Part shown: positions 20,893-32,739 of the stretch, piece by piece | How the letters are laid out: each line of letters opens with the position of its first letter | Position numbering within the stretch: position 1 is the stretch's first letter | From: Telopea speciosissima | Taxonomy: Eukaryota; Streptophyta; Magnoliopsida; Proteales; Proteaceae | Assembly (NCBI RefSeq): GCF_018873765.1 | Contig: NC_057918.1 | Location: 40,091,871-40,155,870, forward strand | DNA length: 64,000 nucleotides | Reading direction: 5' to 3' | The notes under the pieces: generated by a model | Told to the model about the DNA's origin: nothing | What the model saw: the letters and a program-made list of their open reading frames with translations, nothing else | Databases searched by the model: none | Position numbers and translations under genes: made by a program

Positions 20893-23800
20893 ATGAAGGT
20901 AATTTTTTGGAATTTATGTGGAATTCTGAACAGCCGAACAATGGCTGCATTAAGAATTCTAGTTAATACTCATGCACCTGATGTGTTATGTATTGCTGAG
21001 CCAATGGTTGGGCCAGAAAAATTTCCAAAGGTTTTCTTTAAGCATTTGGGGTTCTGTGTTGAGTGTATTCACAATGAAAGAGAAGGAAAGAACCCGAATT
21101 TGAGGATCATCTAGAAGAACTCCTATCAAAAGCCTGTGATTATTAGCTCCTCTGACCAACAAATTACAGCTTTCTTCCAGGTGGGAGGGGAGAAATTCTT
21201 CCTCTCATCGGTTCATGCTAGTAGCTTCTGTGCTCGAAGGAGAGATTTATGGTTGGACCTTTCGAGTCAACCTATATCTGTGATGCCTTGGTTAGTACTT
21301 GGTTACTTCAATGCGACCCTGTTTGTTTCAGAGAATTGGGGTCCTAGTGCTTTTAATAATGGATCCGCGATGGATTTTGTTGCTTTTCTGCATGCTTCCT
21401 CCCTCATCCAGTTGCCGTCCAAAGGGAACAAATTTACATGGAGCAACAACAGGAAGCGAGGGAATGCTGGAGCAGTTTTGGACAGAAGTTTTTGTAACAC
21501 AGCATGGTTGGATGTGTTCAGTGACTCTTACCAGCGTGTTCTCCCAAGATCGGTTTCTTATCACTCCCCTATTTTGGTAGCCACGGATGCGGTGCCTAAT
21601 CCACTGAATTGCCCTTTTAGACTGCAACGATTCTGGCTGGAACATAATGACTTTGCTGCTGTTGTAGAAAGGTCATGGGCTGAATATGTCTCGGGGTCCC
21701 CTTTCTTTGTGGTAACTCAGAAGCTTAAAAGGGTAAAGGCGGCCCTAAGAGCTTTGTCCAAGACTGCTTTCCCTAACGTGAATGTGGAAGTTGACCGATC
21801 TAGAGTTGCATTAGAGGATGCACAAGAGGTAATGGATACCGTGGGAAGTTCTGAGTTCTTAGTTCAATGTGAAGAACAGGCAAGGCAGGAGTATGTTACT
21901 GCTATCTCTCTGCAGGAGAAATTCTGGGCAGAAAAGTCCAGAGTTAGGTACCTCAGTTGTGGCGACCGTAATACAAAAGTTTTCCACCTTGCTATAAAGA
22001 TCAAGCAGTCAAAGAGTCTTATTAGAATGCTGAAGAAGCCGGATGGAACTATTCTTAATGAAAACACTCAGATTGGTAGCTATGTTACTGAATTTTATGA
22101 GGAGTTTCACAAGCGTGCCCCTTCTGTTGCCTGCCCAGAGATTTTATCGTGCATCCCTTCAGTTATTTTTGCTGAAGACAATGCTTTCCTAACGGCAATC
22201 CCTTGTAGAGATGAGATTAAAGCGGTCATTTTTTATTTGGATCCAAACAGTGCCCCTAGGCCTGATGGATTCCCTGGTGCTTTTTTTAGAAGTTGCTGGA
22301 AGATCATTGAGAGAGATGTGTGCAGGGCTATTATGAGTTTCTTTCGTGAGGGCATTATCACTAAGGGGGTAAATAATAACTTCATCACTTTAATCCCTAA
22401 AGTTGATGATGCAATTACCCTGGACAAGTTTCCGCCAATTTGTTTGGGGAATTTTTTTTATAAATTGATTCCAAAAATCTTAGCCGCTCGGTTATCTGGG
22501 TTCATGTCTGAGCTGATTTATGAGGAGTAAGGGGCTTTCAAAAAAGGGAAGGTTATTTTCTCCAACATCTGTGCAGCGTCTGGGCTTACAAACACTTTAC
22601 ATGTAAAATCTTATGGGGGAGGAATGGGTCTCAAACTAGATATCCAAAAAGCTTACGACACAATGGAGTGGGATTTTATGTTCAATGTTATGAGGAAGTT
22701 CGGGTTCTGTGACACTTAGGTTAATATGATCCACCAGCTCCTCTCCTCGGCCAGGCTCTCTATTTTGCTGAATGGAGGACCTGTGGGGTTCTTTGGTGTT
22801 GAGAGGGGGCTTAGACAGGGGGACCCCTTGGCATCCCTACTTTTTATTATTGCAGAAGAAGTATTATGCAGGAGATTTACAGAGTTAAAGGAAACAAGGA
22901 AGATCTCGCCACTTCCAGGGCCAAGAGGGGTAGCGGTCCCCACCCATTTGCTTTTCACTGATGATGTTTTCCTTTTTGTTAGAGCAGGTATCCGCTCTGT
23001 TCGATGTTTGAAGGCGTTCTTGGGAGATTATCAAGAGTACTCGGGGCAGTGTATTAACTTACACAAGAGCAAGATGTTCTTATACAATGTGAGTGCAGCT
23101 AGAAAGACCAGGATAACAGACATCATCGGATTCTCTGAGAGCAACTTTCCCACCAGATATTTGGGAATCGATATTTTCAAAGGAAGGGCCAAGAAGGAAG
23201 CAATAATGACATTGATGGATAAATTCAAAACCAGATTGGCAAGATGGAAAGGAAAGCTAATTTCAATGGCAGGGAGAGTTCAGCTGGTAAGGTCTGTTAT
23301 GTCAAGCATGCCAATTCACACCTTCTCAGTTTATTGGTGGCCTATATCATTGATCTCAACAATGGAGAGGTGGGTTCGGAATTTTATCTGGTGTGGAGAT
23401 CCAGACACATCTAAAGGAATCACGGTGAAATGGGAGTGGGTTTGTAAGCCTTGTGACGAAGGGGGTTTAGGCATCAGGAAGCTAAGGGAGGTTAACATGG
23501 CACTGCTCTGCAAGCTTTGTTGGGGAGTTAGGGCTGATAATTCCCTTATTAGTAATTTCCTTCGAGCAAGATTCACGTCTAAGGGCTCTATTAAAAATTA
23601 GCTAAATTCCTCATTTTCAATCTGGCTTGGGAAAAAGAAGATGTGGGATTTTGTTTCAGCTCATGAATCTTGGGTTGTGGGGGATGGCACAAAAATTGAT
23701 TTTTGGCATGATCGTTGGTTAAAGGGGGATATTGTCGCTGCTCACCCTGGCTTTCATGGGTATGAGCATTGGATAAAGACGCTTCACACGCCTCTGGCTA

Positions 23801-24459
23801 GCTTTATTACCAACTCCAATTGGAATTTCCCTGTGGTAGTCTCCCCGGTGCTTCAACAGATTGTCAATCAAGCATCCTCCATACCTCTACCATCCATCAA
23901 GGCTGATGACATGAGAGTCTGGACCCTTTCCAAACAGGGCACATTCTCTGTGAAATCGGTGTGGGAGGGCCTTAGAAGAGCAGCAAATCGGATTGCCTGG
24001 CATTCAGTGGTTTGGGCATCCTACTTGCAACCTCGACATTCTTTGTTTGGCTGGCGGTTGATGCAGACAAAATTGCCAACTGATGATTTGGTTGCACAGA
24101 GAGGCGTCCCATTGGCCTCACGCTGTAGCATATGCTTGAAAGCTACTGATTCTCGTAAGCATATTTTTCTTGAATGTTCCTTTTCATTGAAGTTATGGCA
24201 GGGATTCCTCTCTATGTTTCAAACAGTATGGCCAGCCAAGGACTCTATGCTGGATTTGCTCATTTGGTGGAGGGAAACTAGTGCTCTCGCTAAGGTGTGG
24301 CTTGCGGGTTTCATCCTGGTTCCATTTCATAAATGGAGTGAACGAAATAGGAGGCGATTTGAAGGGAATGGCAAAAGGTCTAGCTCAATAATGCGACTCT
24401 TAAAATCAGATCTCAAGGACGCCTCAATACTAATGAAGTGCTCCATCAAGTCTCTTTAG
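20893..24459 (+). pseudogene. LINE ORF2: endonuclease, reverse transcriptase, zf-RVT; broken
   Basis: The endonuclease begins MKVIFWNLCGILN and carries PDVLCIAEP. Two catalytic aspartates are replaced: GDFN reads GYFN near 21303, and SDHSPI reads SYHSPI near 21560. Reverse transcriptase has the signatures PNSAPRPDGFPGAFF, NNFITLIPKV, LKLDIQKAYDTMEWDF, ERGLRQGDPLASLLF and the catalytic FTDDVFLF near 22955. Stops occur at 21112, 22528, 22717 and 23599. The zf-RVT region (FSVKSVWEGLR, FGWRLMQTKLPTDD, CSICLKATDSRKHIFLECSF) lies at about 23935-24210. The protein nicks target DNA and reverse-transcribes the RNA there. Confidence 0.88.
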
Positions 24460-25030
24460 GATTTGGTTTTAGCATGAGAAATTGAAGCCTCATTTTTGAA
24501 TGCCCAGGCCACCCTGATTATGGAAGTCCAATGGAGAAAACCTGAAGAAAATTGGATGAAGCAAAACATTGATGGTTGTTCGATAGGGAATCCGGGGCAT
24601 TCAAGTGCAGCAGGGATCCTTTGAAACTGCCAAGGGCAGCCAAAGGGAAGCTTCGCACAATACCTGGGAGTATCTACAAACTTCACAGCCGAGTTCTTTG
24701 CTTTCTTTCTTGGAGTTCAGCTGGCAAGGTAGAAGGGTATACAGCGGCTGTGGATAGAGTGTGATGCAGAAGCAGTGGTTACATCCATAAGGAACAATAA
24801 AATTCCTTGGTTGTTCCAACAATCTTAGCTGGGTGTTGAAAGATATCTCAAAGAAATTACGTGGAAAATTACCCTAGCTACAGGGAAGCTAATACAGTAG
24901 CAGATCTTCTGGCTAAGAGGTGCACCTCAACAAAAGTCTCCCAATGCTGGGATGAAGCCCCAAGCATCGCTCATAATGAGATTGAGTGGGATTTCCTTGA
25001 AAGAAGCAGATTTTGGTTTCGATGAATGCT
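24460..25030 (+). pseudogene. LINE RNase H domain, frameshifted
   Basis: After the TAG at about 24458 the reading resumes with WMKQNIDGCSIGNPG near 24556. Through several frame changes it then gives LWIECDAEAVVTSIRNNKIP near 24750 and a YREANTVADLLAKRC piece near 24880. This is the RNase H found at the C-terminus of some plant L1 elements, and it matches the one in the second LINE (35160-35560). No continuous frame survives. Confidence 0.75.
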
Positions 25031-25217
25031 TAGAGAGGGACTAGGGTGTCGCCAATGGGTTCCTAATTTTATGTTTGTTTTTCGCTCATTGATGGCAGCA
25101 AGCCATAGTTGAGAGGATTTGTTTTGCTCCGACACTCCCAGTTGGGGACCTCTCTGATCTTGTATTTTGTATTCTTTGTTAGTTAATACTTACTTTGCTG
25201 ACCTTTAGCAAAAAAAA
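25031..25217 (+). other. LINE 3' untranslated region and A-tail
   Basis: Ends TTGCTGACCTTTAGC followed by eight As at 25210-25217. The end of the truncated LINE at 35848 is similar (TTGCTAACCATTAGCC plus As), which shows the two belong to related families. Confidence 0.7.
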
Positions 25218-25723
25218 TAATCCACATGGCTCACACCAGTGACGAAGCAGGGATCCATTCGGTCACTCTCACAATCGGTCGTCATGAGCACATGCAGTAT
25301 GATATGCATGCTATGGCGTAACTCCCACTAGGGTGGGCATGTCACTCGCAATAAATAAACGCCATACAGATCTTAGTATAGTCGCTACTGTAAGCTCTTA
25401 ACCTGAGTCTCTAGCGGAGTCACCCTCATGGTTTCTGCCTGGAACCTCACATCTGTCTTCTAACAGGCTACTTGGAAGTGTGGTGTCTTCCAAGTTGGAC
25501 CAAGTAAAGGTCTCATCTTAGCTCTAACTAAGGTGCCATAGAGCACACATGCTTATGGGCTCATCTCGCTCGCTACACCCCAGCACCGAGGTGAATCACC
25601 CATGTGAGTGGGTCAATTCTAAACCTGGTGACATCTTTACAAACAATGAATGTATACACACAAGATTACTCAAAAAAATATATGCTCGTCAATAAATGTA
25701 AGAGAAATACAGATAAATTTCCA
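25218..25723 (-). other. copia 3' untranslated region
   Basis: Lies between the RNase H stop (25724-25726, minus strand) and the LINE insertion. No ORF recognised. Confidence 0.6.
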
Positions 25724-26865
25724 TCACAAACAAAGTGTTCTTAAAGCAAATACATATCCGATCTGCCTGAGTCCCAAGTTCCTAACGTGAACTAGGAAAA
25801 CATCTCTGGCAATAGGCTTAGTCAATGGATCAGCCAACATATTGCCAGTGGAGATATGCTGCAGAACCACTTCACCTCGCACTACCATGTCTCAAATGTA
25901 GTGATACCATATGTCAATGTGCTTGGCTCTACCATGGAACTTGGGGTCCTTCGTAAATGCAAGCGCTGTTGTGCTGTCACAGTGTATAAGCACAGCATCG
26001 TCTGAGTGAGCAGAAATGCTAAGTCTCTGCAAGAACCTCCTAAGCCAAACGGCCTCCTGTACTGCTGCCGAACATACGACATACTCCGACTCCATCGTGG
26101 ACAGGGTGATGCAGGTCTATTTTTTGCTACTCCAAGTGACAGCCCCGCCTCCCAGGACAAACGCATATCCCGAAGTGGACTTGCGCTCGTCTCTATCACT
26201 AGCCCAATCAACATCACTATAGCCTCTCAGTCTCAAGTCTGAACCATTGAAGGTGAGCGAGAGGTCTGCAGTGCCACGTAGGTATCGAAGTATCCTCTTT
26301 ATTGCCTGCCAATGAGCTGGCCCTGGGTTACTTTGGTAACGGCTCACCATGCCAACGGCAAAGCAAATGTCTGGATGCGTGCACATCATCACATACATCA
26401 GACTCCCTACTGCTACTGTATAGGGTATTTTGGACATTTGGTTTCTCTCTTCATCACTCTTAGGGCATTGGTCTAGGCTCAAAATGCATGCCTTGTCCAT
26501 TGGAGTGTCAATGGGTTTTGAGTTGCTCATATGGAACCACTCCAGGACTTTCTTTATATAAGTCTCTTGAGACAAACTAAGAAGTCTCCTAGTGCGATCC
26601 CTCACAATCTTCACGCCTAACACAAAGTTTGCCTCACCCATGTCCTTCATCTCAAAAGTGGAGGACAGCCACTCTTTAGTGGCGACAATCATTTCAATGT
26701 CATTCCCAGCCAACAAGATGTCGTCAACATACAATGATAGGATAAGGAACCCCACCTTGGACCATTTAACATACACACAGTGGTCCTCTTCAATCATGTC
26801 AAAACCCACAGTGGTAATGGCATGGTGAAATCTAATGTACCACTGCCTGGACGATTGCTTAAGGC
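25724..26865 (-). pseudogene. copia reverse transcriptase C-terminal half and RNase H, minus strand, broken
   Basis: From the solo-LTR insertion leftwards: GLKQSSRQWYIRFH, the catalytic LSLYVDDILLAGND, FEMKDMGEANFVLGVKI and the MVSRYQSNPGPAHWQAIKRI segment. RNase H has YSDVDWASDRDERKSTSGYA, then TMESEYVVCS, IHCDSTTALAF and GRAKHIDI, ending with LADPLTKPI and a TGA at 25724-25726. Two in-frame stops look like simple C-to-T changes: WSSKK followed by TAG for CAG, and HYI followed by TGA for CGA. Confidence 0.9.
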
Positions 26866-26870
26866 CATAG

Positions 26871-28060
26871 TGTAGACACCTGATTTTTGTCACCCCTCCC
26901 TGGCGATGATGACACACGGAGTACCGGCGACCTTAGTCTCAGATACCAAGAAATAATAAAATAAAAAAATAGACTGCCTAAACCCCGGCCCATTGAGGTT
27001 GTGGCCTGGCAGGGGCAAAATAGGAAATCATAAAAAAGGAGTGAAGAAGAAGAAATAAACTTTAAGAGGGGGAGGGTTAAAAGGTAAAAATAGAAAAGAA
27101 AGAAGGAGAGAGAATATGTGGACTTGGCCCATGGAAAAGCCCATTGGTGCCAAGTCCATAGAGAGATGCCACATGGCATCTAAAGGCAATTAAAAAGAAA
27201 GAGGTGGGTAAAATGGGGAAAGCTGCTAAAAGAATATATCTAAAACCTAAGAGGGGTAAAATGGGAAAGTAAAAGAAGAAAGAAGATCTAGACCTAGGTT
27301 GGAAAAGGGGTAAAATAGTAAAAGCCTAAAACCTAGATAGGGGCTTTAAAAAGAAAAGAAGGGAATGTTTGAAAGGGGGGAGCAGTCGTCATTCTCCAAG
27401 GGGAGAGAGAAAAGAGAGATATAAGGAAGGAGAGAGAAAAAGAGAGGGAGAATGGGTCTTTGGATTAGGTGAGGGACACAGAAAAAAAAGGAAACAAAGG
27501 AAGGGAACAGAGTGAAAGAGAGGAGACAGAGTTGGTCTTCGTCATTGAGGGGAGGGCAGAAAGAGAGAAAGAAGGAATTTCAGAAAAAAAGACCAGAGAT
27601 AGAGAGTGAGACAGACAGGATTTGGAGAGAAAAAAAAGAAAAAGTGAGAGGGGTCTTCGTCATGCTGAGGAGTAAAACTAGAGCAAAGGGCGGAGGAAAA
27701 AAGGATTTCAGAGAGAATGAGAGTGAGAAGAAAATGAGAAGAAGACGAGAGAGAGAGAGAGAGAGAGAGAAGGAGAGAAGGAAAATAGATTGAGACAAGG
27801 GAGTCATGGACTTCCCTGAGCCGGAGAGGAATCTAGTCTACTATTGCTGCATCATCTTCATCTCTTCCTTCCCCTTTTCTTTCATTTCTTTCACATCTTT
27901 GAACCCATCGACCCATTTGCCTTCTTAGGAGGGATCGGGGTTCTTGGTTTAAGTTTCATCGGCGAGATCCGATTCGTACATCCAGAACCAACCCCCTGTC
28001 TGGCGGAATTTGTATTTTTTAGAATCCATGGTTCTTATAGCGGATTCCATGGTTCTTACA
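26871..28060. mobile_element. solo LTR inside the copia reverse transcriptase
   Basis: Starts TGTAGACACCTGATTTTTGTC and ends GGTTCTTACA, that is TG..CA, and is flanked by perfect CATAG duplications (26866-26870 and 28061-28065). Removing it with one CATAG restores the reverse-transcriptase reading RSIYGLKQ. It contains no polyprotein, so it is a solo LTR of about 1.19 kb. The opening resembles LTRs of plant gypsy elements. A long purine-rich stretch (27360-27800) and a short pyrimidine-rich one follow in plus orientation, the likely direction of the element. Confidence 0.92.
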
Positions 28061-28065
28061 CATAG

Positions 28066-28508
28066 ATGGAACGTTTAAGACAGCATACTTTGCGCTCATG
28101 TCCCTTCTTCTCAAAGCCTACAGGCTGAGCCATAAAGATCTCATCGTCTAGTTGTCCATTGAGAAAAGTAGTTTTAACGTCCATTTGGTAGAGCTCCAAA
28201 TCCAACTTTGCGACAATAGCTAGAATGAGGCGTATTGAGGCCATTCTCACCATAGGGGAGAACGTCTCATCATAGTCTATACCCTCCTTTTGGGTATATC
28301 CCTTCGCCACAAGACGTGCCTTATACTTGTCAATTGATCCATCTGCCTTTCGCTTGACCTTCAGGACCCACTTGTTCCCGATGGCCTTGCACCTAGGTGG
28401 AAGATCAACTAACTCCCAGACTTGGTTCTTACTCATAGAACTCAAAACATCTTCCATAGCAGCTTGCCACATTTCCTTAGGTGGAGAAGAGAGCGCCTCA
28501 CTCACTGA
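28066..28508 (-). pseudogene. copia reverse transcriptase N-terminal half, minus strand
   Basis: Reads WQAAMEDVLSSMSKNQVWEL, IGNKWVLKVKRKADGSIDKY, ARLVAKGYTQKEGIDYDETF and LYQMDVKTTFLNGQLDDEIF, ending KVCCLKRSIY where the solo LTR interrupts. The fold continues at 26865. This part is free of stops. Confidence 0.9.
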
Positions 28509-29098
28509 GGCTGGCTCATCTTCATCCCTCAGAGCACAGACTAAGGCAGCGTCCCCTTCGATCTCAAAATGACGTCAGGGAACGTGTCTACTTGTGCTCT
28601 TACGCGCAGAGGGTTCTTGACCCGCGGGTTATGCACTTTCATTAGGTAGCACACTCCCACTGGGCTGATGATCACTCTCACCCTCTCTAGCGATCTCTTG
28701 ATGAGTGTTTAATTCCTCACCCTCGCCAAGAGTAGGTGAGATTTCTCCGCCAGCATCACTTATGCTAGGGAAATCGATCTCAAGAAAATCCACATCGCGG
28801 GACTCACTCTCTGTCATTTTCCTCCATCTTGATGTTCACCGTACATTACATAGCCTTTCGAGGTATCGAAATATCTTATAAAGATACTCTTTCTAGCTCT
28901 AGGGTCAAGTTTCCCAAACATATGGGAGGTACTATGAACATATCCTGCACATCCCCATGGTTATATATGCCCCAAAGTGGGCTTTGTGCCTTTCAACAAT
29001 TCATATGGAGTGGAGGGAACTGACTGTGATGGCAAATGGTTAAGGACGTAGGTAGTGGTCAACATAGCATCCCCCCAGAAAGATATTGGGAGGTTGGC
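28509..29098 (-). other. copia linker between integrase and reverse transcriptase
   Basis: Acidic, serine-rich readings such as DVDFLEIDFPSISDAGGEIS (minus strand, 28629-28817) are usual in the variable region between integrase and reverse transcriptase. Frame changes occur within it. Confidence 0.6.
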
Positions 29099-29812
29099 CT
29101 ACACCATCATCGATCTAACCATATCTAAAAGCATCCTATTCCTCCGCTCTGCTACACCATTTTGCTGTGGAGTGTGGGGAATAGTGAGCTGCCTAGTGAT
29201 TCCTTTTTCCTCACACATCTCTTTAAATTGGTCGGATAAATATTCACGTCCTCGGTCAGTGCACAGAGTTTTTAACCTCTTGCCTTGCTGATTCTCAACC
29301 TCTACTACAAAGCGTTTGAAGCAATCTAACACTTCGTAGCAGTGAGTGATCAGATACATATAACCATATCGTGAATAATCATCGATAAAGGTGAGAAAAT
29401 AAGAAGCACCATGATGTGCCTTCACGTTCATAGGTCCGTAAATGTCTGAATGGACAAGCTCTAAGGTCTGGGTTGCCCGTTTAGCCTTTCCAAAAGGCTT
29501 TCGGTAGGCCTTACCCACTAAAGAGGCCTCACATGTTGGTACGTTGACTTTAGCGAGTGAGCAAAGAAGGCCTTCTTGAGCTAGCCGTCCCATCCTATCT
29601 CAACCTATGTGTCCTAGCCTAGCATGCCAAGTAATTGAATCAGGACTAGTATTAGAATCAACTACAAAAGATGAAGAGGAAACAATAGGAATTATCAAAT
29701 CTAATTTAATAAAACCATTCTCAAGCCTACAATGTCCAAAACTAGTACCATCCAATCGTATCTCAAAAGAGACACCATAAAAAATAAATGAATATCCTAA
29801 AGTCAGCAATGC
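29099..29812 (-). pseudogene. copia integrase, minus strand
   Basis: Pre-integrase motif ITWHARLGHIG, then a stop region near 29596. The integrase core follows with LELVHSDIYGPM, LKTLCTDRGREYLS and NGVAERRNRMLLD, the D,D,E triad. It inserts the cDNA into the chromosome. Confidence 0.9.
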
Positions 29813-29833
29813 AGTAACTGAAAGTAGATTATG

Positions 29834-30103
29834 CTAGATTTCTGGTGCGTATAGCACATCATGAAGTAGCAAGATGCGCCCAGTGTGCAAGGTGAACTGG
29901 TAGGTATCAACTCCTCGAACTGCTTCACTAGTGCCATTCCCCATGTATATACTTTGGGCACCATCTGGAATCTTTCTATAATCTACGAACCCTCCTCGAT
30001 CTTGCGCTATGTGTCTTGTTGCACCTGTATCCACAATCCAATCAGATTGGGTTTGGGCAACCAAAACATGTGTACATACAAAAGTACAAGGAGAGAGAGG
30101 CAA
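29834..30103 (-). pseudogene. copia protease, minus strand
   Basis: Contains DWIVDTGATRHIAQD, with the DTGA active site, and LLLHDVLYAPEI, the usual end of the copia protease domain. Confidence 0.88.
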
Positions 30104-30112
30104 AAATGGTAC

Positions 30113-31010
30113 CTACTTCGCTTCAATGCAGTCACGAGCGAAGTGCCCCATCTTCTGGCAGTTATAGCACTTGACCTTGGTAATATCTTTCTTTCCACCT
30201 TGCTTGCCACATCGGTGCTTGGTGGTCTTATGCCTAGTTGGCTCAGCTTTCTGAGCTTGATCCTGATTCCCAGTGTGTCTCTGTCTCTTGCGCTTAGACC
30301 CATTCTTGCTCTGCCCCACTTGGGCGACAAGGGTATGTGATTGGGTCACCTCTATGCGCTCCGCCTCTAGTTCCACATAAGCGGCAATGTCATTAAATGT
30401 CTTGACAGTGTCGTTATGTGTCAGAACTATCTTCATCTACCCCCAGGAATCAGGCAACGTCCTAATGATGGCCTGTACTTGCTGCTCATCGGTAAGGTGT
30501 ACCCCAGCATCATCCAATTTTTGGATCATGTCTTTCACAACCCTGAGGTGTTCAACCATAGTGTGCTTGGGGTCCTTACGATACATCTCAAACTTCAAGG
30601 TCATGGACCTAAGTCTGGTCGTGGATGTAAAGCCACAGTCGAGCCTTACCTGATCCCACATGGACTTGGCAGTCTCTTACTTCTCATACTGGCTGATAAG
30701 ATCATCGTGCATCATGCTTAACATAAGAAAGCGCGCACTATGATCTCTCTTAAAGTAATTGTCGTAAGCCTCTTTCTTGATGGTGACGGGTGGTAGTATC
30801 CACTTCGGGTGGGGCCATCTCAGTGGTCAGGAGGTCTAGGTAATCTTGCTCATTAAGCAAGAACTTGGCCTTTCGGTGCCACATGTCATAGTTGGTGCCA
30901 TCCAACTTGTTGCCCTGGTTAAGGTTGGCCACAACACTCTTAGAGGTCATCACTACAATGTGCAAGGGAGGACATTTAGTATATATCCATGAATCTACAA
31001 ATTTGTTCAA
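30113..31010 (-). pseudogene. copia gag, minus strand, frameshifted
   Basis: N-terminus near 30950: VVANLNQGNKLDGTNYDMWH. The middle reads LKFEMYRKDPKHTMVEHLRV and TDEQQVQAIIRTLPDSWG. A basic region is followed by the zinc knuckle CYNCQKMGHFARDC near 30130-30170. Frame breaks lie near 30670-30780 and near 30437. Gag forms the particle that packages the RNA. Confidence 0.88.
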
Positions 31011-32724
31011 GAAACCCTAATTAAAATTAATGGTACCCTTCCCCACACGGTGAGACCAAAAACTTCGCTAAGCTGGTAATCAAATCTCACAATGTGTGGG
31101 TCTGGGGACATATAACTTTAACTGATTTCGAACAAATGTAGGAGAAAAAACAAGAATCTCCTAACCACAGTTTAATGCGCCATACACACGGGTGTGCAAG
31201 GGACTCACACAAGAGACCCAAATTTGGTACTTGAAGTGATATGCCGAGTCAGTACGGAGTTGTGATACGCAGTGCAGTAGTTCCCATTACATGGCTTCTC
31301 GAAAAATATTAAACTTACAATCGGCTTTTTACATTCAAGATCCTATTACAAACTACGGGCGAGCACTGCACTTTGTATTACTTCCAAGCACTAACTCTAA
31401 CGCACATCCATCCAATAAACACATCACTTGACAAGTAGCAAATCCATCCCATGAGAAATAAATAATAAAACACATGGTTGCATGGGATGGGGTGTTTGAC
31501 AGAGTTACCCTAATGGCAGCGTCAAACTAGTCTGTACCAAAATGGGGGGAATCATATGTTTCTTTATTAACAAAGTGGCCCTGGGCAATCTCCAATATAC
31601 ATGGGAAAAATATTGGACGATTTGGGACAATACCTTATCTCTCATTTTTCTCCCATGGATCTCACAAATTGATTTCTCACTAATGGAGGGTGCACATGAC
31701 ATAAATAAAATACCCCCCAAAAACGAGAACCCTTACAGGGGAGACCCCCAAAATTTGTTAAGGGCCACAAGAACAAACAATGAGCATTCATATTAATTGA
31801 ACAATCCACATATGATATGCATTTCAATAACATACATGGTTTATCCCAAAATCAAGAAAACCAAAGAAAACATATAACAAACTATAACTCCCATGCACAT
31901 AACCAATCACATGCATATAAGACTTAGCTATAACCAATCAATCAATCATATGCATATTGTTAGAACCAAAACCCCCATATTATGCGTATAGTTATAACCA
32001 AGATACGCACATATATGTAATTGTTTTATAACTAAAATAAAACAAATATAACAAAATAGGGTTTTTTTTTTTTTTTTTTTTTTTCTATCCGTGGGCAGCC
32101 ACCATGCCAATTGCCTTGTGGCACCCAGCCGCGGCAGCCGCAGGCCACAGCCTGCAGCTACCGCTACTGTGCACACAAGCATTCTACGGGCAGAACAAAA
32201 AAAATAAAGAAAAAAAAGAAATAGATTGCTTGTGCATATATATATATTTTTAAATAACAATCATTCTGCAATTCAATGATTATTCCTTATTATTTTTTTA
32301 AAAAAGGAAACATCATTATGATGGTGATGTCATCTATAACAAAAAGAATCTGTTTTGTTCTTTCTTCCTTTCTTTCTCTTCCTCTTCACTTTCATACCAT
32401 TGCACCGGCCGTGCTTGGCCATTGTCGAGCATGGCTGCTGCCCCTTTCATCTTTTTTTTTTTAAACCACCTACTGCCAAGAAAAAAACACAGCCACGGCC
32501 GATTGCAGTGGCCGTGCTTGGCCACTGTCGAGCATGGCCGCTGCCCACTTAATTTTTTTTTTTTTAAATAAAAAAAACTTGTAGCCGGCTGCGGCATGCC
32601 TTGCACATGGCAGCAATAGCAGCCGCGCACTGCTGCTGCCCCGTGCGCCAAGGCCGCTGCCAAGGAGGGTCGATCGATAGGCGAAGGGGAAGAGAAAAAA
32701 AAACTATGAACAACAAGCCCTAAT
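31011..32724 (-). other. copia 5' leader
   Basis: Between the primer site and gag. It holds long T/A runs (32057-32084, 32449-32462, 32551-32574) and a diverged direct repeat of about 45 bases around TGGCCGTGCTTGGCCA (near 32405-32450 and 32505-32545). No ORF of recognised function. Confidence 0.6.
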
Positions 32725-32739
32725 CGGCTCTGATGCCAC
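32725..32739 (-). other. primer-binding site of minus-strand copia
   Basis: On the minus strand GTGGCATCAGAGCCG follows the 5' LTR. TGGCATCAGAGCC differs by one base from the standard initiator tRNA-Met site. This fixes the right LTR as the 5' LTR. Confidence 0.88.

Larger units (their letters stand above)
19440..25217 (+). mobile_element. L1-type LINE, near full length, decayed
   Basis: A non-LTR retrotransposon with ORF1 (DUF4283-like domain and a damaged zinc knuckle), then endonuclease, reverse transcriptase, zinc-binding zf-RVT domain and RNase H, ending with a short A-tail at 25210-25217. It is inserted in the 3' region of the minus-strand copia element, so it is younger than that element. 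The left boundary is approximate. Several stops make it inactive. Confidence 0.9.

Noticed and set aside
27512..27807. Overlapping ORFs on both strands with highly charged or Leu/Ser-rich products
   Set aside because: Both are products of a GA-rich stretch inside a solo LTR.
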